Assembly: GCF_009749395.1 (NCBI RefSeq)
Contig: NZ_WBIR01000009.1
Coordinates: forward strand, 103,693 to 167,692
Length of the DNA: 64,000 nucleotides
Source of the DNA: Agromyces salentinus
GTDB taxonomy: Bacteria; Actinomycetota; Actinomycetes; Actinomycetales; Microbacteriaceae
Direction of reading: 5' to 3'
Positions within the stretch are counted from its first letter, which is position 1. The number at the start of each line of letters is the position of its first letter. The translations under genes and the position numbers were made by a program. The notes beneath the pieces were generated by a model that saw nothing but the letters and a program-made list of their open reading frames with translations, searched no databases and was not told where the DNA came from. This document shows positions 1 through 12,712 of the stretch, piece by piece.

Positions 1-328
1 GTACAACCGCGTCAACGGCATCGACCCGACGCCCCTGCGCAAGCGCATCGCGGACATCACCGACGTCCTCGCGCGAGAGGAGGCGGACACGGCGGCCCTG
101 CTCGCAGGGCGCGATGCGCGCAAGAAGTCTCCCGTGCCGAACCTGCGTCGCGAGGGCATCGCCGCCGAGGGCGCCAACGACCTCGAGGAACTGATCCGCG
201 ACCTGAACGACCAGATGCTCGTCGCAGCCGGCGAGCTCAAGTTCGAGCTCGCCGCCCGGCTTCGCGACGAGGTCTCCGAACTCAAGCGCGAACTTCGGCA
301 GATGGAGAAGGCGGGGCACCTGGGCTGA
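1..328 (+). CDS. uvrB: UvrB, excinuclease ABC subunit B (3' end only)
   Basis: The window opens inside this gene; about 108 C-terminal codons are present, read from base 2 to a TGA stop. UvrB is the helicase-like damage verification subunit of nucleotide excision repair and hands the lesion to UvrC. The visible start of the fragment (NGIDPTPLRKRI, ADITD) is typical of the UvrB C-terminal region, and the last 45 residues form a UVR domain (LEELIRDLNDQM, FELAARLRDEV), the short helical hairpin that contacts the matching domain of UvrC. It lies directly upstream of uvrA on the same strand, but uvrA has its own promoter and SOS box in the 86-base gap. The catalytic motor lies outside the window. 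Confidence 0.95.
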   Translation, partial: YNRVNGIDPTPLRKRIADITDVLAREEADTAALLAGRDARKKSPVPNLRREGIAAEGANDLEELIRDLNDQMLVAAGELKFELAARLRDEVSELKRELRQMEKAGHLG

Positions 329-343
329 CGCCCCACCGGTTCA

Positions 344-359
344 TCGAACATATGTTCGC
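344..359. promoter_or_regulatory. LexA (SOS) box upstream of uvrA
   Basis: The 16-mer TCGAACATATGTTCGC is a nearly perfect palindrome (TCGAAC - 4 - GTTCGC) and differs by one base from the actinobacterial/Bacillus LexA consensus TCGAACnnnnGTTCGA. It lies between uvrB and uvrA, about 43 bases upstream of the likely uvrA -10 box, so it should make uvrA damage-inducible. The distance is larger than for a typical operator overlapping the -10/-35; a second, further-upstream start site is possible. Confidence 0.88.
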
Positions 360-402
360 TGAGAGCACGTGCCCTCACGGCATTCGTGTCGGTGGTCGTC
401 TT

Positions 403-414
403 TAGACTCGTAGG

Positions 415-415
<1 letters not shown>
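403..415 (+). promoter_or_regulatory. -10 box of leaderless uvrA promoter
   Basis: TAGACT at 403-408 is followed by six bases and then the GTG start of uvrA at 415. No Shine-Dalgarno sequence fits in the gap. This spacing puts the transcription start on the start codon itself, as in known leaderless actinobacterial mRNAs. No clear -35 is visible. Confidence 0.65.
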
Positions 416-3306
<2,891 letters not shown>

Positions 3307-3310
3307 CTCG

Positions 3311-5236
3311 ATGAGCGACGCGCTGCCGTACCGTCCGAAGGCGGGGGAGATCCCGACCGATCCGGGCGTCTACCGATTCCGCGACGCCGATCGTCGCGTG
3401 CTGTACGTGGGCAAGGCCAAGAACCTCCGCGCCCGCCTGTCGAACTACTTCGCGCCTCTTCGCACCCTCCATGAGCGGACCCGTCGGATGGTCACGACGG
3501 CCTCCTCGGTCGAGTGGACCGTGGTCGGCAACGACGTCGAGGCCCTTCAGCTCGAGTACACCTGGATCAAGGAGTTCGATCCGCCGTTCAACGTCAAGTA
3601 CCGCGACGACAAGTCGTATCCGTACCTCGCCGTGACCTTGGCGGACGAAGCCCCCCGGGCGATCGTCACGCGGCGGAGCGGCATCCCGGGGGCGCGGTAC
3701 TTCGGGCCGTATCCCAAGGTGTGGGCGGTGAACGAGACCCTCGACCTCATGTTGAAGCTCTTCCCGATCCGCACCTGCAAGGACTCCGACTACCGGCGCG
3801 CGATGGCCTCGGGGCGGCCGTGTTTCGCCGGCCAGATCGGGCGCTGCTTCGGTCCCTGCTCCGGCTCGGTGACGATCGAGGAGCACCGTGCGAACGTCGA
3901 GCGGTTCGTCTCGTTCATGACGAACCAGGATCGCCGCATCGTCGATGAGCTGTCGAACCAGATGCTCGAGGCATCCGCCCGCCTGGAGTTCGAGACCGCC
4001 GCCCGCCGTCGCGACCAGTTGCAGGCCGCGACGCAGTTCTTCGAGAAGAGCGCCGTCGTGCTGCGCGACGACGTCGACGTCGACGTGTTCGGCATCGAGC
4101 ACGACGAGCTGGCCGCGGCCGTCCAGATGTTCATCGTCCGCGGTGGGCGGGTCCGCGGCGTCCACTCGTGGACCGTCGACAAGGAGCTCGACGTCCCGCT
4201 CGGCGAGCTCGTCGACTCGGTCGTCCAGAACGCCTACGGAGGCGACCTGCGTCCAGGCCGCGAGGTGATCGTGGCCGAGCTTCCCGACGACGCCGTCGCG
4301 CTGCAGGCGTGGCTGACCGATCGGGCAGCACGGAAGGTGCGTCTCAAGGCGGCGCAGCGCGGCGACAAGGCGGCACTGCTGGCGACCGCGACGCAGAACG
4401 CCAGGCAGTCGCTCATGCTCTACAAGACTCGGCGGAGCGCCGACTTCACGACGAGATCTCGCGCACTGGAGGACATCCAGGAGGCGCTCGGCATGGCCGA
4501 CGCCCCGTTGCGCATCGAGTGCTTCGACGTGTCGCACCTCAGCGGCACCAACATCGTCGCATCGATGGTCGTCTTCGAGGACGGGCTGCCCCGGAAGGAC
4601 GAGTACCGGCGGTTCACGATCGCCGAGTCCACCGACGACACCGACTCGATCCACCAGGTGCTCACCCGCCGGCTCGCCTACCTCTCCGGCGGGGGAACGG
4701 GGGATGACGCCACGGCACCGGATGCGACGGCGTCAACGGACTCGGAGGCCGTCGACGCCGGCGCGAACCGGAGATCGAAGTTCTCGTACCGACCCAACCT
4801 GCTGGTCGTCGACGGTGGTCAACCGCAGGTCGAAGCGGCCGCCCGCGCGCTCGAGGAGTCCGGTGTCGAGGGCATCTACCTCTGCGGCATCGCGAAACGA
4901 CTCGAGGAGATCTGGACGCCCGATGCCGACTACCCGGTGATCCTGCCGAGGAACAGCGACGCCCTGTTCCTCTTCCAGCGGGTCCGTGACGAGGCTCACC
5001 GATTCGCGATCACGCATCAGCGCCAACGCCGCAAGCGCGACATCTCCTCGATCCTCGCCGAGGTGCCGGGACTCGGCCCGACGCGCATCAAAATCCTGCT
5101 GCGCCACTTCGGGTCGGTCAAGCGCCTGCGCGAGGCATCCGTCGACGAGATCTCGAGCGTGGACGGGTTCGGTGCGACGCTCGCCTCCGTGGTGCACGGC
5201 CACCTTCGCTCCGGAGCCGGATCACAACCCGGGTAG
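3311..5236 (+). CDS. uvrC: UvrC, excinuclease ABC subunit C
   Basis: This is the dual-incision nuclease of nucleotide excision repair, 641 residues. Domains in order: N-terminal GIY-YIG nuclease ([21 protein letters not shown], residues about 20-95) for the 3' cut, a cysteine-bearing stretch ([17 protein letters not shown]), a UVR domain ([16 protein letters not shown] region) that meets UvrB, an RNase H-like nuclease ([17 protein letters not shown]) for the 5' cut, and C-terminal helix-hairpin-helix motifs ([13 protein letters not shown]). A low-complexity acidic/Ala-Thr insert at about residues 460-488 splits the RNase H-like domain. ATG 3311 follows the uvrA stop by four bases without a clear ribosome site, suggesting coupling to uvrA. 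Its TAG stop overlaps the -10 box of rapZ. Confidence 0.98.
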   Translation: MSDALPYRPKAGEIPTDPGVYRFRDADRRVLYVGKAKNLRARLSNYFAPLRTLHERTRRMVTTASSVEWTVVGNDVEALQLEYTWIKEFDPPFNVKYRDDKSYPYLAVTLADEAPRAIVTRRSGIPGARYFGPYPKVWAVNETLDLMLKLFPIRTCKDSDYRRAMASGRPCFAGQIGRCFGPCSGSVTIEEHRANVERFVSFMTNQDRRIVDELSNQMLEASARLEFETAARRRDQLQAATQFFEKSAVVLRDDVDVDVFGIEHDELAAAVQMFIVRGGRVRGVHSWTVDKELDVPLGELVDSVVQNAYGGDLRPGREVIVAELPDDAVALQAWLTDRAARKVRLKAAQRGDKAALLATATQNARQSLMLYKTRRSADFTTRSRALEDIQEALGMADAPLRIECFDVSHLSGTNIVASMVVFEDGLPRKDEYRRFTIAESTDDTDSIHQVLTRRLAYLSGGGTGDDATAPDATASTDSEAVDAGANRRSKFSYRPNLLVVDGGQPQVEAAARALEESGVEGIYLCGIAKRLEEIWTPDADYPVILPRNSDALFLFQRVRDEAHRFAITHQRQRRKRDISSILAEVPGLGPTRIKILLRHFGSVKRLREASVDEISSVDGFGATLASVVHGHLRSGAGSQPG

Positions 5237-5239
5237 GCT
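5234..5239 (+). promoter_or_regulatory. -10 box of rapZ, overlapping the uvrC stop codon
   Basis: TAGGCT begins with the TAG stop of uvrC. It would start RNA near 5246 and give a leader of about 29 bases that contains the GGAAGGGG ribosome site (5257-5264) used for rapZ. Confidence 0.45.
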
Positions 5240-5274
5240 GGGATCTCGACGTGCGCGGAAGGGGAACCGAAACG

Positions 5275-6150
5275 ATGGCGACCGATTTCGAGCACCAGGA
5301 GATGCTGATCGTCACCGGCATGTCCGGAGCCGGGCGCTCCACCGTCGGCAACGCACTCGAGGATCTCGGCTGGTACGTCGTCGACAACCTCCCGCCGCAG
5401 ATGCTGCGTCCGCTCGTCGAACTCGTGGAGCGGGCAGGCGCCTCGCTGCCGCGCATCGCCGCCGTCGTCGACATCCGAGGCCGGGACTTCTTCCCGGAGC
5501 TGCGCGAGATCATCCAGGCCCTTCGAACCGGCGTGAACGTCCGGGTGGTGTTCCTCGATGCGACCGATGCGGTGCTCGTCCGAAGGTTCGAGGCCGTGCG
5601 TCGCCCCCACCCCCTGCAGGGCACGGGCACGCTCCTCGACGGCATCGGCGCGGAGCGTGCCCGTCTGGCCGAGCTGCGCGAAGCCGCGGACCTCGTCATC
5701 GACACCTCCGAGCTGAACATCCACCAGCTCGCGAACGTCATCACCGACACCTTCGCCGAGGCCGGCCGGGCCGGGGTGCAGGTCACGCTGCTCAGCTTCG
5801 GCTTCAAGTACGGGTTGCCGACCGATGCCGACCTCGTCGCCGACGCGCGCTTCCTGCCGAATCCGTTCTGGGTCTCGGAGTTGCGCAGCCTCACCGGCGA
5901 GGACGCGACGGTCTCCGACTACGTGCTCGCGCAGGAGGGCGCGCGCGAGTTCATCGACGCGTACGTCACGGCATTGACGCCGGTCCTCGCCGGCTACCAG
6001 CGCGAGAACAAGGGCCACGCCACGATCGCGGTCGGATGCACGGGAGGAAAGCATCGCTCCGTCGCCGTCATCCGTGAACTCGCGCAGCGGCTGGCCGAGG
6101 TGCCGGACATCGCCGTCAGCGTGCGGCACCGCGACCTCGGCCGCGAATGA
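5275..6150 (+). CDS. rapZ: RapZ-family nucleotide-binding protein (YvcJ)
   Basis: A P-loop protein of 291 residues in the RapZ/YvcJ family. In E. coli RapZ is an RNA-binding adaptor controlling glucosamine-6-phosphate synthesis; in Gram-positives YvcJ binds and hydrolyses nucleotides, and its role is less clear. Walker [10 protein letters not shown] is at residues 15-23, and the conserved C-terminal signature CTGGKHRSV and the RHRDL end are present, so the RNA-binding-type C-terminal domain is intact. I chose ATG 5275, eleven bases after GGAAGGGG; a GTG at 5251 in the same frame is an alternative. It normally sits in rapZ-yvcK-whiA; here whiA follows directly after 67 bases and yvcK is missing. 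Confidence 0.95.
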   Translation: MATDFEHQEMLIVTGMSGAGRSTVGNALEDLGWYVVDNLPPQMLRPLVELVERAGASLPRIAAVVDIRGRDFFPELREIIQALRTGVNVRVVFLDATDAVLVRRFEAVRRPHPLQGTGTLLDGIGAERARLAELREAADLVIDTSELNIHQLANVITDTFAEAGRAGVQVTLLSFGFKYGLPTDADLVADARFLPNPFWVSELRSLTGEDATVSDYVLAQEGAREFIDAYVTALTPVLAGYQRENKGHATIAVGCTGGKHRSVAVIRELAQRLAEVPDIAVSVRHRDLGRE

Positions 6151-6217
6151 GCGGCGGCGCGCGTGAACAGCAGAACTCGGGGCGAGCGCCCCACCCACCC
6201 ACAGGAAGGATCACGAG

Positions 6218-7198
6218 GTGGCATTGACCGCGGATGTGAAAGAAGAACTCGCGCGTGTCGAGGTGTCCAAGACCAGCGTCCGGGCGGCCGAGCTCGCATC
6301 GGTGCTGCGCTTCGCCGGCGGCCTGCACATCATCTCGGGTCGCATCGCGATCGAGGCTGAGCTCGATTCCCCGACCACGGCCAAGCGCGTCACCCGCGAC
6401 CTCGGCGAGCTCTACGGCGTCCGACCGGATGTCTCGGTCATCGCGCCGTCCGGAATCCGGCGCACGAACCAATTCCTGCTGCGCGTGCTCGACGGCGGGG
6501 AGACGCTCGCCCGCCAGACCGGCCTGCTGGACGCCCGCCGCCGACCCGTGCGCGGCCTCCCGAACAAGCTGACCACCGGTTCGCGCGACGAGGTCGCGGC
6601 GGTCTGGCGCGGCGCGTTCCTCGCGCATGGCAGCCTGACCGATCCCGGCCGATCGGCCGCCCTCGAGATCACCTGCCCCGGCAACGAGACCGCGATGGCG
6701 CTCGTCGGGGCGGCCGGACGGCTCGGCATCTCCGCGAAGGCCCGCGAGGTCAGGGGAGTCCACCGGGTGGTGATCCGCGACGGCGAGGCCATCAGCGCGA
6801 TGCTCTCGCTCATGGGCGCGAGCACGACCGTCCGCAACTGGGAGGAGCTCCGACAGCGCCGCGAGGTGCGCGCGACGGCCAACCGTCTCGTGAACTTCGA
6901 CGATGCGAACCTGCGCCGATCGGCGCAGGCCGCCGTGGCCGCCTGCGCTCGCGTCCAGCGTGCGATGGAGCTGCTCGGCGACGACATCCCCGACCACCTC
7001 AAGTACGCCGGGGAACTCCGCCTGGCCCACAGGGACGCCAGCCTCGACGAGCTCGGCCACCACGCCGACCCGCCCATGACGAAGGACGCCGTCGCAGGCC
7101 GCATCCGCCGCCTCCTCGCCATGGCCGACACCCGCGCGGCCGCGCTCGGGGTGCCGGGCACCGAGGCCAGCCTTCCCGCGGACCTCGACGACGTCTGA
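6218..7198 (+). CDS. whiA: WhiA, sporulation/division-type DNA-binding regulator
   Basis: A 326-residue protein of the WhiA family, universal in Gram-positives. It pairs an N-terminal domain derived from LAGLIDADG homing endonucleases ([27 protein letters not shown]) with a C-terminal helix-turn-helix ([25 protein letters not shown]). In Streptomyces it co-activates sporulation septation genes with WhiB; in non-sporulating relatives it is linked to cell division. GTG 6218 has a good AGGAAGGA site seven bases upstream. Neighbours rapZ upstream and the glycolytic cluster downstream match the usual actinobacterial context. Confidence 0.97.
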   Translation: MALTADVKEELARVEVSKTSVRAAELASVLRFAGGLHIISGRIAIEAELDSPTTAKRVTRDLGELYGVRPDVSVIAPSGIRRTNQFLLRVLDGGETLARQTGLLDARRRPVRGLPNKLTTGSRDEVAAVWRGAFLAHGSLTDPGRSAALEITCPGNETAMALVGAAGRLGISAKAREVRGVHRVVIRDGEAISAMLSLMGASTTVRNWEELRQRREVRATANRLVNFDDANLRRSAQAAVAACARVQRAMELLGDDIPDHLKYAGELRLAHRDASLDELGHHADPPMTKDAVAGRIRRLLAMADTRAAALGVPGTEASLPADLDDV

Positions 7199-7226
7199 GT
7201 CGTTCGAGGGCCACGAGCGGATCAGC

Positions 7227-7252
7227 GAGACGGATGCCCCGGCATCCGTCTC
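7227..7252 (+). terminator. Hairpin after whiA with GGATGCC core
   Basis: GAGACGGATGCC and its exact reverse complement GGCATCCGTCTC are separated by CC, giving a 12-base perfect inverted repeat 28 bases after the whiA stop. There is no T-run, so it may act as an RNA 3'-end stabiliser or a factor-dependent terminator. It shares its core with the hairpins at 27342, 45533 and 62130. Confidence 0.6.
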
Positions 7253-7318
7253 GTCGCGATGCCCTTCGGCAGGCGTCATCGGGCGTCAACCCCCGACCGG
7301 GTCGACCGGCGCCGGGCA

Positions 7319-7324
7319 TAGACT
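7319..7324 (+). promoter_or_regulatory. -10 box of sodA
   Basis: TAGACT in the 191-base gap between whiA and sodA, about 65 bases upstream of the sodA ATG. It is the best TANNNT element in the gap; no convincing -35 was found. Confidence 0.45.
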
Positions 7325-7389
7325 CGAATGCGCAGCCGCGGAACACCGGGCAGAGGCCCGGAACGCCCGGCATCTGACAAGGAGAAGCA

Positions 7390-8016
7390 ATGGCTGACTA
7401 CACCCTCCCCGATCTCGCCTACGACTACGCGGCACTCGAGCCGGCGATCAGCGGCACGATCATGGAGCTGCACCACTCGAAGCACCACCAGGCGTACGTG
7501 ACGGGCGCGAACACCGCGCTCGCGCAGCTCGCCGAGGCGCGCGAGACGGGCAACCTCGCCAACGTGAACAAGCTCGAGAAGGACCTCGCGTTCAACCTCG
7601 GCGGTCACGTGAACCACTCGATCTTCTGGACGAACCTCTCGCCCGACGGCGGCGACAAGCCCACCGGCGACCTCGCATCGGCGATCGACGACGAGTTCGG
7701 TTCCTTCGACAAGTTCCAGGCGCACTTCACGGCCACCGCACTCGGCGTGCAGGGTTCCGGCTGGGCCGTCCTCGCCTGGGATTCCCTCGGCCAGCGCCTG
7801 ATCATCGTGCAGTTCTTCGACCAGCAGGGCAACCTCCCCGCCGGCATCGTGCCGCTGCTCATGCTCGACGTCTGGGAGCACGCGTACTACCTCGATTACC
7901 GCAACGTGCGCGCCGATTACGTGAAGGCGTTCTGGAGCATCGCGAACTGGGACAACGTGCAGAAGCGCTTCGCCGCAGCAAACGAGAAGACCTCAGGGCT
8001 GCTGCTACTGTCGTAA
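7390..8016 (+). CDS. sodA: Superoxide dismutase, Mn/Fe type
   Basis: The 208-residue cytoplasmic enzyme converts superoxide to hydrogen peroxide and oxygen. The four metal ligands are in place: His28 (MELHHSKHH), His76 (VNHSIFW), Asp160 and His164 ([11 protein letters not shown]). Whether the metal is Mn or Fe cannot be fixed here; Mn is more common in this group. ATG 7390 follows an AAGGAG site. It appears to be a single-gene unit: own promoter upstream and a strong hairpin at 8024-8054 separating it from gap. Confidence 0.97.
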   Translation: MADYTLPDLAYDYAALEPAISGTIMELHHSKHHQAYVTGANTALAQLAEARETGNLANVNKLEKDLAFNLGGHVNHSIFWTNLSPDGGDKPTGDLASAIDDEFGSFDKFQAHFTATALGVQGSGWAVLAWDSLGQRLIIVQFFDQQGNLPAGIVPLLMLDVWEHAYYLDYRNVRADYVKAFWSIANWDNVQKRFAAANEKTSGLLLLS

Positions 8017-9117
<1,101 letters not shown>

Positions 9118-9128
9118 ATCGAGTCACC

Positions 9129-10343
9129 GTGACCCTGCGAACGATCGAAAGCCTCGGTTCGCTCGCCGGAACACGCATCGTCGTCCGTTGTGACCTCAAC
9201 GTTCCTCTCAAGGGCGGGGTCATCACGGACGACGGTCGTGTTCGGGCGTCGCTGCCGACACTCACCGCGCTGACCGATCAGGGCGCCAAGGTGGTCGTGG
9301 TCTCGCACCTCGGCCGCCCCGACGGCGCACCCGACGCCAAGTACAGCCTCGCGCCGGTCGCGGCCCGCCTCGGCGAACTCGTCGACGTGCCGGTCGCCTT
9401 CGCGACCGACACCGTCGGGCCGGACGCGACGGCCAAGGTCGACGCACTCGGCGACGGCGAGATCCTCGTCCTCGAGAACCTCCGGTTCAACCCGGGGGAG
9501 ACCTCCAAGAACGAGGCCGAGCGCACCGCGTTCGCCGGTGAGCTCGCCGCCTTCGCCGACAAGGTCGTCTCCGACGGCTTCGGCGTCGTGCACCGCAAGC
9601 AGGCCAGCGTGTTCGAGCTCGAGGAGCTCCGACCGAGCGCCGCGGGCCTGCTCATCGCGTCCGAGCTCGACGTGCTCGACCGACTGACCGAGAAGCCCGA
9701 GCGACCGTATGCGGTCGTGCTCGGGGGCTCGAAGGTCTCCGACAAGCTCGGCGTCATCGCGCATCTCCTCCCGCGCGTGGACACCCTGCTGATCGGCGGA
9801 GGCATGCTCTTCACCTTCCTCGCGGCCCAGGGCCACAAGGTGGGATCGAGCCTGCTCGAGGCCGACCAGATCGAGACCGTGAAGGGCTACCTCGCCGAGG
9901 CGGCCGAGCGCGGGGTCACGATCGTCCTCCCGACCGACGTCGTCGTCGCGGCCTCGTTCTCGGCCGAGGGCGAGCACGTGGTCACGGCGGCCGACGCGAT
10001 CGAGGAGACTCCGTTCGGGGCCTCCGGCCTCGGCCTGGACATCGGCCCCGACACCGCGGCCGCCTTCGCGGAGCACATCCGTTCGTCGAAGACGGTCTTC
10101 TGGAACGGACCGATGGGCGTGTTCGAGCTCGAGCCGTTCGCGGCGGGCACGCGGGCGGTCGCACAGGCGCTCACCGAGGTCGACGGTCTCAGTGTCGTCG
10201 GCGGCGGCGACTCCGCCGCAGCCGTGCGCCAGCTCGGATTCGACGACGACCGGTTCGGGCACATCTCGACCGGTGGCGGCGCAAGCCTCGAATTCCTCGA
10301 GGGCAAGAAACTCCCCGGACTGGAGGTCCTCGGTTGGCAGTGA
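9129..10343 (+). CDS. pgk: Phosphoglycerate kinase
   Basis: 404-residue cytoplasmic kinase producing ATP and 3-phosphoglycerate from 1,3-bisphosphoglycerate. Recognisable motifs are the substrate-binding RCDLNVPL near the N-terminus, SHLGRP, the actinobacterial variant SDGFGVVHRKQAS, VLGGSKVSDK and the C-terminal nucleotide loop STGGGASLEFLEGKKLPG. GTG 9129 is eleven bases after the gap stop with only a weak ribosome site, so translation is probably coupled. The gene overlaps tpiA by ten bases. Confidence 0.98.
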   Translation: MTLRTIESLGSLAGTRIVVRCDLNVPLKGGVITDDGRVRASLPTLTALTDQGAKVVVVSHLGRPDGAPDAKYSLAPVAARLGELVDVPVAFATDTVGPDATAKVDALGDGEILVLENLRFNPGETSKNEAERTAFAGELAAFADKVVSDGFGVVHRKQASVFELEELRPSAAGLLIASELDVLDRLTEKPERPYAVVLGGSKVSDKLGVIAHLLPRVDTLLIGGGMLFTFLAAQGHKVGSSLLEADQIETVKGYLAEAAERGVTIVLPTDVVVAASFSAEGEHVVTAADAIEETPFGASGLGLDIGPDTAAAFAEHIRSSKTVFWNGPMGVFELEPFAAGTRAVAQALTEVDGLSVVGGGDSAAAVRQLGFDDDRFGHISTGGGASLEFLEGKKLPGLEVLGWQ

Positions 10344-11122
10344 AGCGTACCCCGTTCATCGCGGGTAACTGGAAGATGAACCTCGACCACCTGCAGGCGA
10401 TCGCATTCGTGCAGAAGCTCGCATGGTCGCTGGCCGATGCCAAGCACGATCCGGCAGACGCCGAGGTCGCCGTGTTCCCGCCCTTCACCGACATCCGCTC
10501 GGTGCAGACGCTCGTATCGGCCGATTCGCTCCCCGTCGCCTATGGTGCGCAGGACGTCTCGGCTCACGATTCCGGCGCGTACACCGGTGAGATCTCCGGT
10601 GCCTTCCTGGCCAAGCTCGACTGCGCGTACGTCATCGTCGGCCACTCCGAGCGGCGGACGCTGCATGGCGAGACCGACGCGGACATCAACGCGAAGGTCC
10701 TCGCCGCGCACCGTCACGGCATCGTGCCGGTGCTCTGCGTCGGCGAGACGGCGGAGGACCTCGAGGCCCACGGGCCGAGTGCGGTCCCCGTCGCGCAGCT
10801 GAAGGCGGCGCTCGAGGGCGTCGACGGGTCGAAGGGCCTCGTCGTCGCCTACGAGCCCGTCTGGGCTATCGGGTCCGGCCAGGCGGCCACGCCGCAGCAG
10901 GCCGAGCAGGTCTGCGAGGCGCTTCGCGTCGTGCTCCGCGAGCAGTTCGGCGACGAGGTCGCCGAGGCGACGCGCGTGCTCTACGGCGGTTCGGTGAAGG
11001 CCGCGAACATCGCGTCCTTCCTGCGCGAGCCGAACGTCGACGGAGCCCTGGTCGGTGGCGCGAGCCTGGACATCGACGAGTTCTCCAGCATCGTCCGGTT
11101 CAAGAAGCACGTCGGGGCCTGA
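10334..11122 (+). CDS. tpiA: Triose-phosphate isomerase
   Basis: 262-residue TIM-barrel enzyme interconverting dihydroxyacetone phosphate and glyceraldehyde-3-phosphate. The N-terminal GNWKMNL lysine, the electrophilic His104 (VGHSERR) and the catalytic base Glu174 (AYEPVWAIG) are all present, as is the phosphate-binding YGGSVK. The start is chosen as TTG 10334, seven bases after GGAGG (10322-10326), inside the end of pgk; GTG 10340 is possible but its spacing is too long. Confidence 0.97.
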   Translation: MAVKRTPFIAGNWKMNLDHLQAIAFVQKLAWSLADAKHDPADAEVAVFPPFTDIRSVQTLVSADSLPVAYGAQDVSAHDSGAYTGEISGAFLAKLDCAYVIVGHSERRTLHGETDADINAKVLAAHRHGIVPVLCVGETAEDLEAHGPSAVPVAQLKAALEGVDGSKGLVVAYEPVWAIGSGQAATPQQAEQVCEALRVVLREQFGDEVAEATRVLYGGSVKAANIASFLREPNVDGALVGGASLDIDEFSSIVRFKKHVGA

Positions 11123-11129
11123 ACGACTC

Positions 11130-11164
11130 GGCGGAGCCGGAAGCGTGTGCTTCCGGCTTCGCCG
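11130..11164 (+). terminator. Hairpin between tpiA and secG
   Basis: GCCGGAAGC and GCTTCCGGC enclose a GTGT loop, and the stem extends outward to about 15 pairs including wobble pairs. It starts seven bases after the tpiA stop, followed by a separate promoter for secG. No T-run follows. Confidence 0.65.
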
Positions 11165-11176
11165 CGTTCGTCCCGC

Positions 11177-11182
11177 TATACT
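11177..11182 (+). promoter_or_regulatory. -10 box of secG
   Basis: TATACT, a near-consensus -10, lies about 46 bases before the secG start and just after the tpiA hairpin, so secG-rbpA can be expressed independently of glycolysis. No clear -35. Confidence 0.6.
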
Positions 11183-11228
11183 CGATTGTCGGCACCGACC
11201 CCCTCTGTCGTGCCCGGAAAGGTTCACC

Positions 11229-11480
11229 GTGGAGATTCTCCAGGTCGTCCTGCAGGTGCTGCTCGGTATCACGAGCCTCCTGCTGACGCTGCTCATCCTG
11301 CTGCACAAGGGTCGCGGCGGCGGTCTCTCCGACATGTTCGGCGGCGGCGTCACGTCCAGCCTCGGCGCGTCAGGGGTGGCCGAGCGCAACCTCAACCGCA
11401 TCACCGTGATCCTCGGACTCGTGTGGGTGACCTGCATCGTGGTGCTCGGTCTCATCACCAAGTTCGACAGCGGACTCTGA
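11229..11480 (+). CDS. secG: SecG, preprotein translocase subunit
   Basis: 83-residue inner-membrane protein, an accessory subunit of the SecYEG channel. Two hydrophobic helices are visible (residues about 3-24, ILQVVLQVLLGITSLLLTLL; and about 56-78) joined by a Gly/Ser-rich loop (KGRGGGLSDMFGGG), which is the family signature. The start is GTG 11229 with AAAGG seven bases upstream. rbpA follows after ten bases and is probably co-transcribed. Confidence 0.96.
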   Translation: MEILQVVLQVLLGITSLLLTLLILLHKGRGGGLSDMFGGGVTSSLGASGVAERNLNRITVILGLVWVTCIVVLGLITKFDSGL

Positions 11481-11490
11481 CGGAGGCGTC

Positions 11491-11856
11491 ATGGCATCAG
11501 GAAACAGCGCCATCCGTGGTTCGCGCGTCGGCGCGGGCCCCATGGGCGAACAGGACCGAGGCTTCCACGCCGACCGCGTCGCGGTGAGCTACTGGGACGC
11601 CCAGGGCAACGAGACCGTGCGGTACTTCGCCGCGAATCTCCCCGAGGAGGAGATTCCCGACACGATCGACAGCCCCTCCACCGGCCTGCCCGCAGGCCGC
11701 GACAAGGAGAATCCGCCGTCGGTCAACAAGCTCGAACCGTACAAGACGCATCTCGCATACGTGAAGGAGCGCCGCTCCGACGAGGAAGCCGCGGCACTCC
11801 TCGATGAGGCCCTCACCCAGTTGCGCGCACGTCGCGGGCAGGCGCCGAAGAACTGA
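11491..11856 (+). CDS. rbpA: RbpA, RNA polymerase-binding protein
   Basis: 121-residue actinobacteria-specific transcription factor that binds the principal sigma factor and RNA polymerase and stabilises open complexes. The N-terminal tail (GNSAIRGSRVGAGPMGEQDRG), the beta-barrel core region (VSYWDAQGNETVRYFAAN) and the C-terminal sigma-interaction region with KTHLAYVKERRS match the family. ATG 11491 follows GGAGG closely. It is encoded with secG and ends before two tandem hairpins. Its presence is one of the strongest indications of phylum. Confidence 0.96.
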   Translation: MASGNSAIRGSRVGAGPMGEQDRGFHADRVAVSYWDAQGNETVRYFAANLPEEEIPDTIDSPSTGLPAGRDKENPPSVNKLEPYKTHLAYVKERRSDEEAAALLDEALTQLRARRGQAPKN

Positions 11857-11862
11857 CCTCTC

Positions 11863-11886
11863 GCGTCCTCCGGCTCCGGAGGACGC
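11863..11886 (+). terminator. Hairpin after rbpA
   Basis: GCGTCCTCCGG and its reverse complement CCGGAGGACGC with a two-base loop, seven bases past the rbpA stop. It is immediately followed by a second, larger hairpin. Confidence 0.65.
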
Positions 11887-11889
11887 AGG

Positions 11890-11931
11890 ACGACGAAGGG
11901 GGCGAGCCGTTCGGCTCGCCCCCTTCGTCGT
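11890..11931. terminator. Bidirectional terminator between rbpA and pgl
   Basis: A perfect 19-base inverted repeat (11890-11908 against 11913-11931) with a four-base GTTC loop lies between the convergent ends of rbpA and pgl. Each strand ends the stem in a short ACGACGAAGGGGG/CCCCCTTCGTCGT arm, so it can serve both directions. Confidence 0.85.
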
Positions 11932-11944
11932 ACTCGCCGGCGAT

Positions 11945-12712
11945 TCAGTAGTCGCGGGCGATGAGCTCCTCGGGAACCTCTGCCGCGGCATCCGAGTCGA
12001 CGAAGAACACCGTGCGACGACGACCCTTGATGCCGGCCACCGGAACCTCGTCGCGACTGGCCCCGGCCAGCGCCAGCCCCAGGGCGGACGCCTTGTCGGC
12101 GCCGGCCAGGACGAGCCAGATGCGCTGGGACGCATTGATGACCGGGCGGGTCAGGCTCAGGCGCTCGGGCGGCGGCTTGGGAGAGTTGCGGACGGCGATC
12201 ACCGATCGATCGGTGACCTGGATACCGGAGCGATGCGGGAACAGCGAGGCGATGTGCCCGTCGGGTCCGACCCCCAGGAACGTGATGTCGAACGCGGGAG
12301 CCTCCGCACCATCGCCGTGGGCCGCGAGTTCCTCCGCATAGGCGACCGCCGCCTCGTCCAGGGACAGGCCGGCGTCGGAGGTCGCGAACCGGTGCACGTT
12401 GGCGGCCGGCAGGTCGAGGTCGTCGAGCAGCGCGTCATCGGCCACGCGGTCGTTGCGCTCGGCGTCGCCGGCCGGCAGCCATCGCTCGTCGCCCCACCAG
12501 AAGTGCACCCGCGCCCAGTCGATGCTGGTGCGCGCAGGCGAGGCCGCGACCGAGGCCAGGACGGCGCCGGCCATCGAACCGCCGGTGAGCACGACGTGCG
12601 CCACCGGCTGGTCGTCGAGGATGTCGAGCATCTTGGTGATGAACCTCGCGGCCACCGAACTCGCGAGTGCCCCCTTGTCGGGATGCACGAGCACGCGTCG
12701 TTCGTTGGTCAT
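11945..12712 (-). CDS. pgl: 6-phosphogluconolactonase
   Basis: 255-residue enzyme of the DevB/SOL family hydrolysing 6-phosphogluconolactone in the oxidative pentose-phosphate branch. The phosphate-binding LTGGSM and the family-specific WWGDERWLP and GVGPDGHIASLFP motifs are present. The ATG at 12712 overlaps the opcA stop by the shared ATGA, so it is the last gene of tkt-tal-pgi-zwf-opcA-pgl. It ends just before a 19-base hairpin facing rbpA. Confidence 0.96.
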   Translation of the reverse strand: MTNERRVLVHPDKGALASSVAARFITKMLDILDDQPVAHVVLTGGSMAGAVLASVAASPARTSIDWARVHFWWGDERWLPAGDAERNDRVADDALLDDLDLPAANVHRFATSDAGLSLDEAAVAYAEELAAHGDGAEAPAFDITFLGVGPDGHIASLFPHRSGIQVTDRSVIAVRNSPKPPPERLSLTRPVINASQRIWLVLAGADKASALGLALAGASRDEVPVAGIKGRRRTVFFVDSDAAAEVPEELIARDY

